Below are positions 15,987-25,299 of a stretch of 64,000 nt of DNA, piece by piece. The notes below the pieces were generated by a model. The model made no database searches, was not told the origin of the DNA, and saw only the letters and a program-made list of their open reading frames with translations. The translations under genes and the position numbers were made by a program. How positions within the stretch are numbered: the first letter of the stretch is position 1; each line of letters opens with the position of its first letter. The DNA lies in NCBI RefSeq assembly GCF_900454495.1, contig NZ_UGSI01000001.1, forward strand, positions 3,224,001-3,288,000, given 5' to 3'. This stretch comes from Paenibacillus macerans. GTDB lineage: Bacteria > Bacillota > Bacilli > Paenibacillales > Paenibacillaceae.

Positions 15987-16868
15987 TCAGTTGTAATGAA
16001 TTCGCTTGTCGAGCCCAAAGAACTGCACCGCTGCAAACAGCAGCATCAGCCCGATCATAATGACGGTCAGCGCGGAAGCAAGCCCCTGGTCCCAGAAGCT
16101 GAACGCCGTCTCGTAAATGTAATACAGCAGCAGATTGCTGGCATTGTTGGGACCCCCGCGGGTCATGATCATCAGATGATCGACGAGCTTAAAAGCATTC
16201 GTCAAAGCGATAATGCTAACGAACAACGTCGTTGGCATCAGCAGCGGGAACGTGATTTTGCGGAACACCGTAAAGGCCCCGACCCCATCCATCTGAGCGG
16301 CCTCGTAAAGGTCGCGCGGGATATTTTGCAGACCGGCCAGATAAAAAATCATCAGGTACCCCGATTCCTTCCAGATAATCATGATAATCATCGCCCACAT
16401 CACCAGCCCCGGCGTGCCCAGCCAGTTTAGTTCGGGCTGACCCGTCCATGACAACATCCTGCTCACCAAGCCGTACTCCGGCGTGTAAATGAACAGCCAG
16501 ATGTTCGCCGCTGCGATCATCGGAATCAGCGTCGGATAAAAAAAGCCCGTCCGCATCAGCGCTTTTCCCCGGATCGCTTTGTTGGCAAAAACCGCCATCA
16601 GCAGGGCAAGGGCGATCCCCGCAGGAACCGTTCCCGCCGCAAACAGGGAATTGTTGCGCATCACCTTCCAGAACACCTCGTCCTCCGCCAGCCGGCGGAA
16701 GTTGTCCAGCTCCGCGAAAATCGGCTCCGGCGTAGCCAGGTCAGCCTGAAAAAAGCTCAGGCGCAGCGTCAGAAAGATCGGGTAAAACGTAAACAGCGCC
16801 AGGATCGCCAGCGACGGCAGCAGCAGCAGCCAGGCGAATCCGTTGTTTCCAAGTCTGATACCCTTCAT
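15987..16868 (-). CDS. ugpA: ABC transporter permease, UgpA/MalF type
   Basis: This 293-residue permease has six hydrophobic segments, the first at residues 12-34 (WLLLLPSLAILALFTFY). The EAA loop is EAAQMDGVGAFTVFRKITFP. It starts 2 bases after the binding-protein stop, and no strong ribosome site is visible, so translation is probably coupled. It pairs with UgpE-like permease 35 bases downstream. The gene set binding protein, MalF-type, MalG-type without ATPase is usual for carbohydrate uptake operons in Bacillota. Confidence 0.85.
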   Translation of the reverse strand: MKGIRLGNNGFAWLLLLPSLAILALFTFYPIFLTLRLSFFQADLATPEPIFAELDNFRRLAEDEVFWKVMRNNSLFAAGTVPAGIALALLMAVFANKAIRGKALMRTGFFYPTLIPMIAAANIWLFIYTPEYGLVSRMLSWTGQPELNWLGTPGLVMWAMIIMIIWKESGYLMIFYLAGLQNIPRDLYEAAQMDGVGAFTVFRKITFPLLMPTTLFVSIIALTNAFKLVDHLMIMTRGGPNNASNLLLYYIYETAFSFWDQGLASALTVIMIGLMLLFAAVQFFGLDKRIHYN

Positions 16869-16870
16869 GG

Positions 16871-18223
16871 CTATTTGTTAAAGGACGCCAGCGCCTGGTC
16901 CGCCTCCGCCTGAGCTTTCTTCAGCGCGCCGGCCGGAGTCAAATCGCCTATCAATGCCGCCTGCACGGAATCATTCAAAATTTTCATCACCTTGCCGTTG
17001 TTATGGGTGGACAGTTCGGCCGCCGCGTATTCCAACTGATCGCGGGCCACGACCGCCGCCGGGAACCCGGCCGCGTACTCCTTCATCCGTTCCGTCTCAT
17101 AAGCGGACTTGCGCACGGCTACATAACCGGTGTCGATGCTCCATTGGGCGGCGTGCTCGGGTTCGGTCATAAACTTGACGAATTCCCAGGCGGCCTGCTG
17201 CTTCTCGGGTGCGATATCCTTGAAAATATAGAAGTTGCCGCCGCCCGTCGGGCTGCCGTACTGCTTCTTCGCCGGCAGGAAGCTGACGCCAAAGTCAAAG
17301 GTGGCGTTCTTTTTCACGTTCGACAGGTTGCCGGTCGTATGGTACATCATCGCCGTTTTGCCTTCCAGGAAATCGGACGGCACGGTGCTCCAATCGGTCA
17401 CGCCCTCCGGCGTCGCCTTGTGCTTCGCGGCCAGGTCCACCCAATACTGCAGCCCTTCCACGTTTTCCGGCGTATCAAACATGACCTTTTTGCCGTCCGG
17501 GGTCATCAGATTGTCGCCGTTCTGCAGAGCAAAAGTCTGCATCATCCAATAAGCAAAGCCCGTGACCGGGATTTCCAGGCCGTAGCGCCCATCCTTTTTC
17601 AGCTTAACCGCGTACTCCTGCATTTGCTCCCAGGTTTCCGGCCCTTTTTCCGGATCGAGTCCCGCTTCCTTGAACATCTCCTTGTTATAGTAAAGCACGA
17701 TGGTGCTGCGCTGAAACGGAATGCTGTAAGTATGGCCGTCCGTTTGCGAGTTGGCCATAAAGGCAGGATAGAAATCCGCCAGATAGCCGCCCTCTTCCTT
17801 TACGATAAAATCGTCCAGCGGAATAATCGCGTTCATATCCAGCAGACTGAACAGCTCGGTCGACTGCTGCACCGCCACATCCGGCGGCTGCTTGGCCTGG
17901 ACGCCGGCTTGCGTCTTGACCGCGGTGTCGGCATAGCTGCCGGTGTACACCGGGGTCACGTCAATATCGGGATGCTCCGCCTCAAAGTCCGCCGCCATCG
18001 CCTCGATCGTCGCGGTTAGCGGCCCGCCGACCGCGATCGGATAATAGAACGTAAGCTCGGTCTTTTTCCCTGCGGACGCGTTCGCCGTTCCCGCCCCGTT
18101 CGTGGAAGCATTCGCACCGGAGACGGATCCGCCGTTGCCGCCGCTCCCGTTGCCGCCCCCGCATCCCGCCAAAAGCGACAATCCCAGCGCAACTGCCAGC
18201 ACTTTCGTACTCCATTTTTGCAT
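16871..18223 (-). CDS. ugpB: extracellular solute-binding lipoprotein, UgpB-like
   Basis: The binding protein captures substrate outside the cell and delivers it to the two permeases. A lipoprotein signal peptide is obvious (VALGLSLLAGC, lipid-carrying Cys21) followed by a Gly/Ser/Asn-rich linker to about residue 50. The fold is family-1 solute-binding. Similarity to E. coli UgpB is visible in PFQRSTIVLYYNKEMFKEAG, LDPEKGPETWEQ and the late DTGYVAVRKSAYE. That suggests glycerol-3-phosphate or glycerophosphodiesters as ligand. ATG 18223 has GGAGGAG 8 bases upstream. PhoP-type repeats lie upstream at 18318-18345. Confidence 0.8.
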   Translation of the reverse strand: MQKWSTKVLAVALGLSLLAGCGGGNGSGGNGGSVSGANASTNGAGTANASAGKKTELTFYYPIAVGGPLTATIEAMAADFEAEHPDIDVTPVYTGSYADTAVKTQAGVQAKQPPDVAVQQSTELFSLLDMNAIIPLDDFIVKEEGGYLADFYPAFMANSQTDGHTYSIPFQRSTIVLYYNKEMFKEAGLDPEKGPETWEQMQEYAVKLKKDGRYGLEIPVTGFAYWMMQTFALQNGDNLMTPDGKKVMFDTPENVEGLQYWVDLAAKHKATPEGVTDWSTVPSDFLEGKTAMMYHTTGNLSNVKKNATFDFGVSFLPAKKQYGSPTGGGNFYIFKDIAPEKQQAAWEFVKFMTEPEHAAQWSIDTGYVAVRKSAYETERMKEYAAGFPAAVVARDQLEYAAAELSTHNNGKVMKILNDSVQAALIGDLTPAGALKKAQAEADQALASFNK

Positions 18224-18317
18224 CACTTCAATCTCCTCCAAAATTTCATATATTGGTGTGCGGAAGAATCGCCTTTTTGTTATTTTCTTCCACTGTAGCA
18301 AACTCGTTTATTTGCAT

Positions 18318-18345
18318 GATTAGCACCGGGTAAAAACGCGGTTAA
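18318..18345 (-). promoter_or_regulatory. candidate PhoP box upstream of ugpB
   Basis: On the minus strand TTAACC, TTTACC and CTAATC follow one another with exactly 5-base gaps (11-base period), the spacing of Bacillus PhoP boxes (TTHACA-N5 repeats). It lies in the 138-base gap between the HAD gene and ugpB. Pattern match only. Confidence 0.5.
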
Positions 18346-18361
18346 ATTCGAGCCGGCGGAT

Positions 18362-19159
18362 TTAAGTTCGTTCGGCCTGCCCCAGCAGTTCGTCCAGCGT
18401 GGCCCAGACATAATCCGGCATGACCGGAAACTGTTCCAGATCCCCGAGCGAAGCGACCCCGGTCAGTACAAGCGCGGTCCGCATGCCATGGCTGGCCCCG
18501 AACACGATGTCGGTGTCCAGTCGGTCCCCGATCATGAGGCAGCGGTCGCCGCTCGTACCGCTCCATTCCAGCACCTTGGCCGCGTAATAGGCGGACGGCT
18601 TGCCGATGACTTCGCTCACCGCCCCCATGCTCGCTGCTTCGATTGCTTTGACCATGGACCAGGTGTCGGGAATTAGATCCCCGGCCACAGGGCAGTTCGG
18701 ATCCGGATTGGCGGCGATCAGGCACGCTCCGTTCCGCACCGCCTTCATCGCACGGTGCAGCTTGCCGTAGTCGAACTCCCGGTCCATGCCGACCAGCACA
18801 TGCGTCGCCTGCGCCGGATCGTCCGTCATTTCTACCCCAACCGAGACGAGTTCATCGCGCAGCGCCTTCTCCCCGGCAACGAGCACCCGCACCGCCCCAC
18901 GCAATTCCAGAAAGTAAGCGGCGGACATGAACCCCGCCGTCACGATTTCTTTCTCATGCGCGGCAAGGCCAAGCTGCATCAGCCGGTCCCGGCATTCCCC
19001 GCGGGTGCGGATGGTCGTATTGCTCAAAAACCTCACTTTTTTGTTCAAGCTTCTTAAATGGCATAGCGTTTCCTGCACGCCGGGCAGCAGGACGTCCCCC
19101 AGAAAGATGGTACCGTCCAAATCGAAAAAGTACGTTTCAAATGACAGCGTGTCCGGCAA
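18362..19159 (-). CDS. HAD-IIA family sugar-phosphate phosphatase (NagD/AraL-like)
   Basis: This 265-residue phosphatase of the HAD superfamily has the nucleophile motif FFDLDGTIFLGD near residue 13, a C2-type cap in the middle, and the C-terminal motif MIGDRLDTDIVFG with the Mg-binding aspartates. Relatives dephosphorylate small phosphate esters such as glycerol-phosphate, p-nitrophenyl-phosphate and sugar phosphates. TTG 19159 is chosen because AAAGGAGG lies 11 bases upstream and it gives the usual length. Upstream are a leader hairpin (19190-19287) and a four-repeat PhoP-type box. Context suggests release of phosphate from imported glycerol-3-phosphate. Confidence 0.85.
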   Translation of the reverse strand: MPDTLSFETYFFDLDGTIFLGDVLLPGVQETLCHLRSLNKKVRFLSNTTIRTRGECRDRLMQLGLAAHEKEIVTAGFMSAAYFLELRGAVRVLVAGEKALRDELVSVGVEMTDDPAQATHVLVGMDREFDYGKLHRAMKAVRNGACLIAANPDPNCPVAGDLIPDTWSMVKAIEAASMGAVSEVIGKPSAYYAAKVLEWSGTSGDRCLMIGDRLDTDIVFGASHGMRTALVLTGVASLGDLEQFPVMPDYVWATLDELLGQAERT

Positions 19160-19189
19160 TGAATGAGCAGCCTCCTTTGGTGCGGACAA

Positions 19190-19287
19190 CACAAAAAAGC
19201 CCGTTATGCGGCGCACGGAAGCGGGTATGGCAAACAGACCATTCCTTCCGGTACCGCATAAGGGCTTTCTCCTCGTCTCCGACCCTT
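19190..19287 (-). promoter_or_regulatory. leader RNA with terminator/antiterminator, copy 1
   Basis: On the minus strand a short hairpin (GGGT at 19282-19285 with GCCC at 19262-19265) encloses GGAGACGAGGAGAAA. Its 3' arm is also the 5' arm of a long hairpin (GCCCTTATGCGG...CCGCATAACGGGC) ending in a T-run, an intrinsic terminator before the HAD gene. The two folds exclude each other, as in protein- or ligand-controlled antitermination. A second copy precedes the glycerophosphodiesterase gene. Confidence 0.65.
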
Positions 19288-19339
19288 TAATGATGAAATT
19301 TTTGAAAAACAAACTTCTTACCTTACAATAAACCTTCCG

Positions 19340-19378
19340 TGTTATCCCGGTATTAACGTTATGTTAACGGTTTGCAAA
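19340..19378 (-). promoter_or_regulatory. candidate PhoP box with four repeats
   Basis: On the minus strand TTTGCA, TTAACA, TTAATA and ATAACA occur with perfect 11-base spacing. A TATTGT -10-like hexamer follows about 9 bases later. This matches the layout of PhoP-activated promoters in Bacillus. The site lies between the esterase stop and the leader RNA of the HAD gene. Confidence 0.6.
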
Positions 19379-19411
19379 AGAGCGCGCAGGATTCACGCCC
19401 GTCCGGGAACC

Positions 19412-22400
19412 TTATTCCAGAAAGCCGGCCGCTTCAAGGAAACGGTCCAGTATGACCGCCGACTGCGCGCGCGACGACGGAGCCGCAGGCGCCAGCCTAT
19501 TCCCGGATATGCCATTAAACAAGCCCGCCTCAAGGACCAGACTCCATTCCGCTTGTCCCCATTTCACCTCAGAGGCGTCACGGAACCGCTCAAGCGCGCC
19601 GGAGCCTCCCGCAGCCGCAGCCTCGCCGCCAAAACCGGCCAGCTTTATGGCCCTGGCCATCATGACCGCCTGCTCGCCGCGGGTTACGGGAGCGTCCGGG
19701 CGGAAGGTTCCATCGGCATAGCCGCTCACAAGCCCGGCCGCAGAAGCTGCCCGCACATACGGAGCAAACCAATCGTTCGCGCCGACGTCGGACAGCGCCG
19801 GGGTCACCGCGCCCTGCTCCGAAGCTGCCGTGCTTTCGCTATCGCTTAGCCCTAACGCGCGCACCAGCATCGCCGCGAATTCGGCCCGGGTCACAGCGCG
19901 GTCAGGTTCGAACGCTCCGCCGCCGGTGCCGCTTAAGAGCAGCCGGTTCGCCAGCTTCTCGGCGGCGGCTTCGGCCCAGTGGCCGTTCATGTCGGCGAAG
20001 TCCTTGTTCATCGCGACGGCCGTATAAATCCCGTTGCCGCCATGGATCAGGACGACTTCTGGAGCGTCCGCCGCATACCGGCCCGGCGTAAAGGACAGCG
20101 CCTTCTGTGCCGTTTCGTACCGGGCGCCGGTGATTTCCATGCCGTTTCCGTCCCCCGAAAGGCCAATATACTTGATGCTGCCAAGGGGTGCGAACGGTAC
20201 GGCGGATTGGAACGAAGGGGCCGCCGCCTCAAGGGCGAACTCCACGGCTGGCCCGGTCAGCGTTCCGCCCGCGCGGTCGGCGGCGTTCCGTACGGCTTCC
20301 GCCTCAGCGCTATCCAGCCCGCGAACGGTGACGACCAGTTCCAGCGCATCCGCGTTAACGCCGAGAGCCTTTGCCGCCTGTGTGGTATCGAGCAGGTGCA
20401 GCGGCAGTCTATAGCCCGCGTTCAGATCGGCGTTTACCGCCGTCAGTTCCGCTCCGCTCGTTCCTGCCGCTTCGGACAGCACGGACAGTGGCAGCGTCAG
20501 ACGCTCACCCGTAAATCTGACCTCAACCCGCCGGCCGTCCCGGAACGCCTGCTCCAGCTCCGCGGCCGAAACTGCGCCGCCGGTGGCTTCCACTACGCCT
20601 GTCTGCTCAGCTTGGCCTGGCTGCGAAACACCGCCGGTCCCGGACGCTCCGCTATTTCCGCTGTTCGTTCCACCGCTGCTGTTGCCAGGCGAACCGCCAC
20701 CACTGCTGCCACCATTACCGCCTCCTCCATTGTTGCCTCCTCCGTTATTGCCGCCCCCCGGCGATTCGCCGCCGCCGTTAATGGCAATTTCCACAGGCTC
20801 GGAGTACAGGTCGTAGGTGCCGCCGCCGTCGATCGCAGCGGAGTAGCGCAGCAGCGCGTAGGCTTTACCGGCTCCGACCGCCTGTATCGACGCCCCGTCC
20901 GCCTGCACCGCGTCAGCTCCGGCAATCAGCACGACTTCGGGCTCGACCTCCGTTTTGTCGCCTTTGTACGTTTCAACCTGGGCGCTTAAAGTCCTGCTCT
21001 CGCCCTTGTCCAGGGTAATGACCGGCTCCCGGGCGGCAAGCGAAGCGGCCCAATCGGAAGCATAATACGTATAATCCGTCGTAATGCCAAACGCGCCCAT
21101 TTTAAAATACTTGACGATATCCTCGCGCTTATTTAGCGTCCACGGGGAAATCAGAAGCCCGCGGTGCTTGGCCGCTTCCATAAATTTCGGACCCAGCCCG
21201 TTATAATCGGTATTATAAGTCCAGTTTTGCTTGGATAACGCTTTGAGCGTGTCGCGCAGCGAACCTTCGACATTGTTCTCGCTGGCGATATAGCCGGTCA
21301 GCAGGCCGGCGTTCATTTCCGGCATCAAAACCGCCAGCCGGTCCAACTGCGCCGGATGAAAGGACATGACATTGACGATATCCTCGGCGTTATATTTTTT
21401 TACGGTGCTGACAAAAGCATCCACCGCCGCCGGCGTCTCGGTTTTGATCTCGGCATACACCATCCGCCCTCTGGCGCGGGCCAGCTCCAGCTGTTCGTCC
21501 AGCGTCGGCATCCGGACCACCGGAAAACCCTGCGGATAAGGCTTGTTGGCGTTAAACGCCTTAAGCTCGGCCAGCGTATAGTTCTCTACCGGTCCGTAGC
21601 CGTCCGTCGTCGTTTCCAGCACGGAAGAGTGCGAAATGATCAAGTAGCCGTCTTTGGTCAGGAACATGTCGTTTTCAATGTAATCGGCTCCGGCGTCCAA
21701 TGCCATCGTATTGCTTTCGATCGTGTTTTCCGGCGATACGGAAGGCATGCCGCGGTGCCCGATCATATAGACTTTCCGCACCAGTGTCGTATCCCGTCCG
21801 TACAGCTTCAACGCTTCATACGCCTCGCCCGGCTCGGCGGCCACCATCCCGTTGACCCCGGCCGTAATCATGCGATGCAGCGGCAAGACCCCGCCGGAGG
21901 AGTCAGGCGCTTCCTTGCTCCAGACCATGATCGCCAGCTTCTGCAGGTAGGACACATTCTCGCGGGTCACCGCGCTTTGCGGCAGCAGCACGATCCGAGC
22001 CTGGCTCGCGGCCGTCTGCCTGCGGATGTCCAGAAGTTCCTCCAGGGAAGGATTGGCGATGGCGGTGAAATCCAGAATGCCGCGGATCATCGGATACGCC
22101 GCACGGGCTCTTTTGACCAGATCCGCCCGATCCGAAACGATAAACACATCCTCCAGCCCGCGGGCGCGCAGCTCAAAAACCAGCCGGTCCACGGCCAGCT
22201 CTTCGGTGACATAAAAGGCCGGAATGACCTTAGCGCCGGCCGCGGCAAGCGCCTCATCCAGACTTGCAATTTCTTGGCCGCCGCCCGGTTCCGTCACGGT
22301 CAACTCCGCGTTCAGGTGAAATATCGCCGTGGCGGGCAATTGGCTCCCCGTCAGCTTAGCCAGATCGCCGGAGCGGGCAATATCTGCCACAATCGTCGGC

Positions 22401-24994
22401 GCCATGGCAATCCGCGTTTCCGGCTCCGCCACCTTGATGAACGGTTTGATCGCCGGAGCGGGCAGCGGTTGTTCCAGCAGCGTCACCCGGATGTTATCGA
22501 TTCTCATGTCGCTGCCGTCCGCCTGGAAGCCGATGCCGCCTTTATCATAGGCGGTTGCCTTGACCGAATCGATAACCATCAGCTCGTCCACCCATTCCTG
22601 GACCCGGTTCCCGAAGGCTTTCACCGTATAATGCAGCGCCCCCCCTTCCTGCATCGGCTCCGTGTAGGAGCCGCGGTCCATCACGTTCCACTGGTTCGAC
22701 GCCGTGCGTTCCGCGAATTCGATGCCGTTGTATGCGGACGGGTCTTTGCGGACGGCCATCTGATAATAAGGATAGTTCCCGCCTTGAATCCGGAACATGA
22801 TCGAATTCCAGCGCGCGCTGTTATTCGCGGCCGTATTCGTGATGTCCGCCTCGATCGTATAGTTGCCGAACAGCTTCAGATAATCAGGCAGCAGCACCCG
22901 GGACGGGTTATCCGGAGAAGCGGATGCCTGCATCTCAAACGCTCCGCCGCGTACGCCCGCTTTGCCCTGGGATGCTCCCTGAAGGCGGGTCCAAGCCTCG
23001 GGAAAAGCGCCCTCCGCCAGCCGATCGAAGTTCTCTTCATACAGGACGTATTCTTCGTCTTCCGCGGCCTTGGCCACGACGATCAGGCTGAGCTCGGCGT
23101 TGTCTTTGCGGACCTTCACTTCGTATACGCCGGGATGCTCCGCCGCCAATTCCCCACCATCTACACGGATTGCCCTGCCGCTTTCGTCGGACCATTCCAC
23201 AGCGTCACCGCTTAGCTCCGCCGTGGAATAATCGCTGGATTCAGCCGTGAACATGACGGACGCCAGCTTAAGCGGAGTTCCGGCATCCGCCAGCAGGTAG
23301 CCGGTATCGTGCGCGAGCTTCAGCACCTTCGCCCCGGTCAGCGACGGCGTCACCCGGACGGTTACGCTCGCTTCCGCCTGATGGTACACCGCGGTGACGA
23401 TCGCCTCGCCTTCCTTCAACGGAACGGGCTGATTATCGACGATTTTGATCACGCTCTCATCCGAAGAATACAGCTTGAGCTCCTTCCCCGTCACAGGCAC
23501 TTCCAAGCCGTCGGAGTAATATACAGTCCCGGTCACCGTCAGCGGCCCGGTCAGCGCTTCCGCCGCAGCCGGCAGGTTCAGGTCAAGCCGATTCGCCGTG
23601 ATGCGCGTAACCTTCAGGTTGTCGAAAGAGACCGTCATCTGGTCAGCTTGAAAACCCACCTTTCCCCGCTCCAGCAGGTCGCTCTCCAGCGTCCTGTCCA
23701 TCAACAGGGTAAAGTCCTCGTCGTCCTTGGCCTTGATGTATTCCTTGACGTTATTGCCGAACACCCGGACCTTCATCGTATAATCCTCGCCCGGTTCAAG
23801 CGGCCGCCACGTTCCGTTTGCCGGGACGGACCAGTTGTTGTCGGGCTTGCGGTAAGCGAACTCATACGTGCCGTTCTGGCGAACGGCCATTTGATTATAG
23901 GGGGCTTTGCCGTTTGCGGGAACCCGGAACATCAAGGCCGCCCAGCGTGCCCCGTTCAGCACGCTTTCAATTCGGACATCCGCCTCCACCGTATAATTAT
24001 CGCTTTGAACCGGCGCCGTAATCCGCGCCTGCAGCCCCGCTCCGTTGCCGTCAAAACGCAGTCGGCCGTTCTGATACGTCTGATACACCGCGTCCGTTAT
24101 GCTGTAAGTATCTCCGGTGACGGTAGCCGCCTCATGAACCACCCGGAAAGCCGGGCTGCCCGCATTAACATCGGATATCCATCCGGGCGGCACAGTACCT
24201 TCCTGCATATCATCGAAATTTTCTTGAAACAGTACCGGATCGACGGCTCCGGACACCGGCCCATCGTAGTCCAGGTTCACCACCCCATAACCCGAGGTAT
24301 CATTCCAAAAGCTCATCGTATTGTAGGCGCTCCAGTAGCTTGTCCGCTGCTTGGCCGTATCAGCGGCATCGTAACGGTTGGTGACGCCCACCTCAAAGCC
24401 GAGCTGCCGGCTCAAGCGGGGATCCGTATTCAGCATATCCCACGGCACGGCAAGCTCCGCGGTCCATCCTTCCGGCGTGGCCTGGATGGCGCGAAGCACC
24501 TTTTTCTCGTCCTTCCCCGCGTGATTGTTTAAGGCCGCGCCGAACCGGAACTCCGGCGTGCTTGAGCCCTCCGCGTAAACGAGGCCGATCTGCATATCAT
24601 CCTGCACAAATGGCGACGACCGGTGCAGCGCCGGATCGAAGAACAGGTGCAGGCTGTCCTGATCAAACCAATACCCGGACGCTCCGCTAATCGGCGTATC
24701 ATCCTCGATCCGCACACCTATGTATAAATAGGTGTCGTCCCACAGCAAGCCAAGCCGGCTGTCTTCACTTGCAGACGGATCGGTATGCACCGTGAGCGGC
24801 TCGCTTACGTTCCAGAACGATTCATAGAGCCTCCCGTCGATCGCGGGGGCCGTCAGGGTTCGAGCGGCCCGTATCTCCGCCCTCCCCGGTTCCGCCGCCG
24901 CCGCAACCGGCGCGGGCCTCAGTCCGACATCCGCGAGTCCGGCCAGGAGCGACAGAACGGCAATCATATTCAACAGCTTTGTTGCTTTGTACAT
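19412..24994 (-). CDS. giant SLH-anchored glycerophosphodiester phosphodiesterase
   Basis: This 1860-residue secreted protein would hydrolyse glycerophosphodiesters (from phospholipid headgroups or teichoic acid) to glycerol-3-phosphate on the cell surface. Order: signal peptide (1-33), CBM9-like domain (about 40-250), two LamG/DUF1080-like domains (about 255-465 and 655-865) around an Ig-like Big domain, a degenerate barrel-like part (about 880-1070), then the catalytic GDPD domain with GHRGMPSVSPENT, DYIENDMFLTKDG and VYAEIKTE. A Gly/Asn/Ser linker (about 1420-1465), a beta-rich module and three SLH repeats (about 1670-1860) follow. ATG 24994 has GGGAGGGA 8 bases upstream. Confidence 0.88.
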   Translation of the reverse strand: MYKATKLLNMIAVLSLLAGLADVGLRPAPVAAAAEPGRAEIRAARTLTAPAIDGRLYESFWNVSEPLTVHTDPSASEDSRLGLLWDDTYLYIGVRIEDDTPISGASGYWFDQDSLHLFFDPALHRSSPFVQDDMQIGLVYAEGSSTPEFRFGAALNNHAGKDEKKVLRAIQATPEGWTAELAVPWDMLNTDPRLSRQLGFEVGVTNRYDAADTAKQRTSYWSAYNTMSFWNDTSGYGVVNLDYDGPVSGAVDPVLFQENFDDMQEGTVPPGWISDVNAGSPAFRVVHEAATVTGDTYSITDAVYQTYQNGRLRFDGNGAGLQARITAPVQSDNYTVEADVRIESVLNGARWAALMFRVPANGKAPYNQMAVRQNGTYEFAYRKPDNNWSVPANGTWRPLEPGEDYTMKVRVFGNNVKEYIKAKDDEDFTLLMDRTLESDLLERGKVGFQADQMTVSFDNLKVTRITANRLDLNLPAAAEALTGPLTVTGTVYYSDGLEVPVTGKELKLYSSDESVIKIVDNQPVPLKEGEAIVTAVYHQAEASVTVRVTPSLTGAKVLKLAHDTGYLLADAGTPLKLASVMFTAESSDYSTAELSGDAVEWSDESGRAIRVDGGELAAEHPGVYEVKVRKDNAELSLIVVAKAAEDEEYVLYEENFDRLAEGAFPEAWTRLQGASQGKAGVRGGAFEMQASASPDNPSRVLLPDYLKLFGNYTIEADITNTAANNSARWNSIMFRIQGGNYPYYQMAVRKDPSAYNGIEFAERTASNQWNVMDRGSYTEPMQEGGALHYTVKAFGNRVQEWVDELMVIDSVKATAYDKGGIGFQADGSDMRIDNIRVTLLEQPLPAPAIKPFIKVAEPETRIAMAPTIVADIARSGDLAKLTGSQLPATAIFHLNAELTVTEPGGGQEIASLDEALAAAGAKVIPAFYVTEELAVDRLVFELRARGLEDVFIVSDRADLVKRARAAYPMIRGILDFTAIANPSLEELLDIRRQTAASQARIVLLPQSAVTRENVSYLQKLAIMVWSKEAPDSSGGVLPLHRMITAGVNGMVAAEPGEAYEALKLYGRDTTLVRKVYMIGHRGMPSVSPENTIESNTMALDAGADYIENDMFLTKDGYLIISHSSVLETTTDGYGPVENYTLAELKAFNANKPYPQGFPVVRMPTLDEQLELARARGRMVYAEIKTETPAAVDAFVSTVKKYNAEDIVNVMSFHPAQLDRLAVLMPEMNAGLLTGYIASENNVEGSLRDTLKALSKQNWTYNTDYNGLGPKFMEAAKHRGLLISPWTLNKREDIVKYFKMGAFGITTDYTYYASDWAASLAAREPVITLDKGESRTLSAQVETYKGDKTEVEPEVVLIAGADAVQADGASIQAVGAGKAYALLRYSAAIDGGGTYDLYSEPVEIAINGGGESPGGGNNGGGNNGGGGNGGSSGGGSPGNSSGGTNSGNSGASGTGGVSQPGQAEQTGVVEATGGAVSAAELEQAFRDGRRVEVRFTGERLTLPLSVLSEAAGTSGAELTAVNADLNAGYRLPLHLLDTTQAAKALGVNADALELVVTVRGLDSAEAEAVRNAADRAGGTLTGPAVEFALEAAAPSFQSAVPFAPLGSIKYIGLSGDGNGMEITGARYETAQKALSFTPGRYAADAPEVVLIHGGNGIYTAVAMNKDFADMNGHWAEAAAEKLANRLLLSGTGGGAFEPDRAVTRAEFAAMLVRALGLSDSESTAASEQGAVTPALSDVGANDWFAPYVRAASAAGLVSGYADGTFRPDAPVTRGEQAVMMARAIKLAGFGGEAAAAGGSGALERFRDASEVKWGQAEWSLVLEAGLFNGISGNRLAPAAPSSRAQSAVILDRFLEAAGFLE

Positions 24995-25102
24995 TCGCGT
25001 ATCCCTCCCTGTAATAGTGCGAGTTCAAATAGGTTGAAAGATGCGGCGCACGTCCGTCGTCCGGCTAAAGAAGACGCGGTCCCAAGCTTTTTTAGGCAGC
25101 AC

Positions 25103-25203
25103 AAAAAAACCCTTCTTCTCCGCTCCCGCGAGGCCATGGACCAATCCGGTCCGTTTTGCCATGCGGATAACGTAAAGAGGGTTTTCTCCTTGTCTCTACC
25201 CGA
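25103..25203 (-). promoter_or_regulatory. leader RNA with terminator/antiterminator, copy 2
   Basis: On the minus strand GGGT (25198-25201) pairs with ACCC (25179-25182) around AGAGACAAGGAGAAA. The ACCCTCTTT arm alternatively pairs with AAGAAGGGT followed by seven T's. The loop is nearly identical to copy 1 (GAGACRAGGAGAAA), and the last stem pair changes from T-A to T-G, keeping pairing. It lies about 110 bases before the esterase start. Confidence 0.62.
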
Positions 25204-25299
25204 TATTCAATTGCTTTGAAAAGCTTTAAGAGCCGCCGTCTGCCCGGCCGAACACGAGGTTCTCCAACATCTGACGATACCTTCACTTTAACGGGGATT

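Noticed and set aside
21356..23215. 619-codon plus-strand open frame inside the esterase gene
   Set aside because: It is antisense to the CBM/LamG/GDPD coding region. The product is Arg/His-rich without motifs, as expected for a GC-rich shadow frame.
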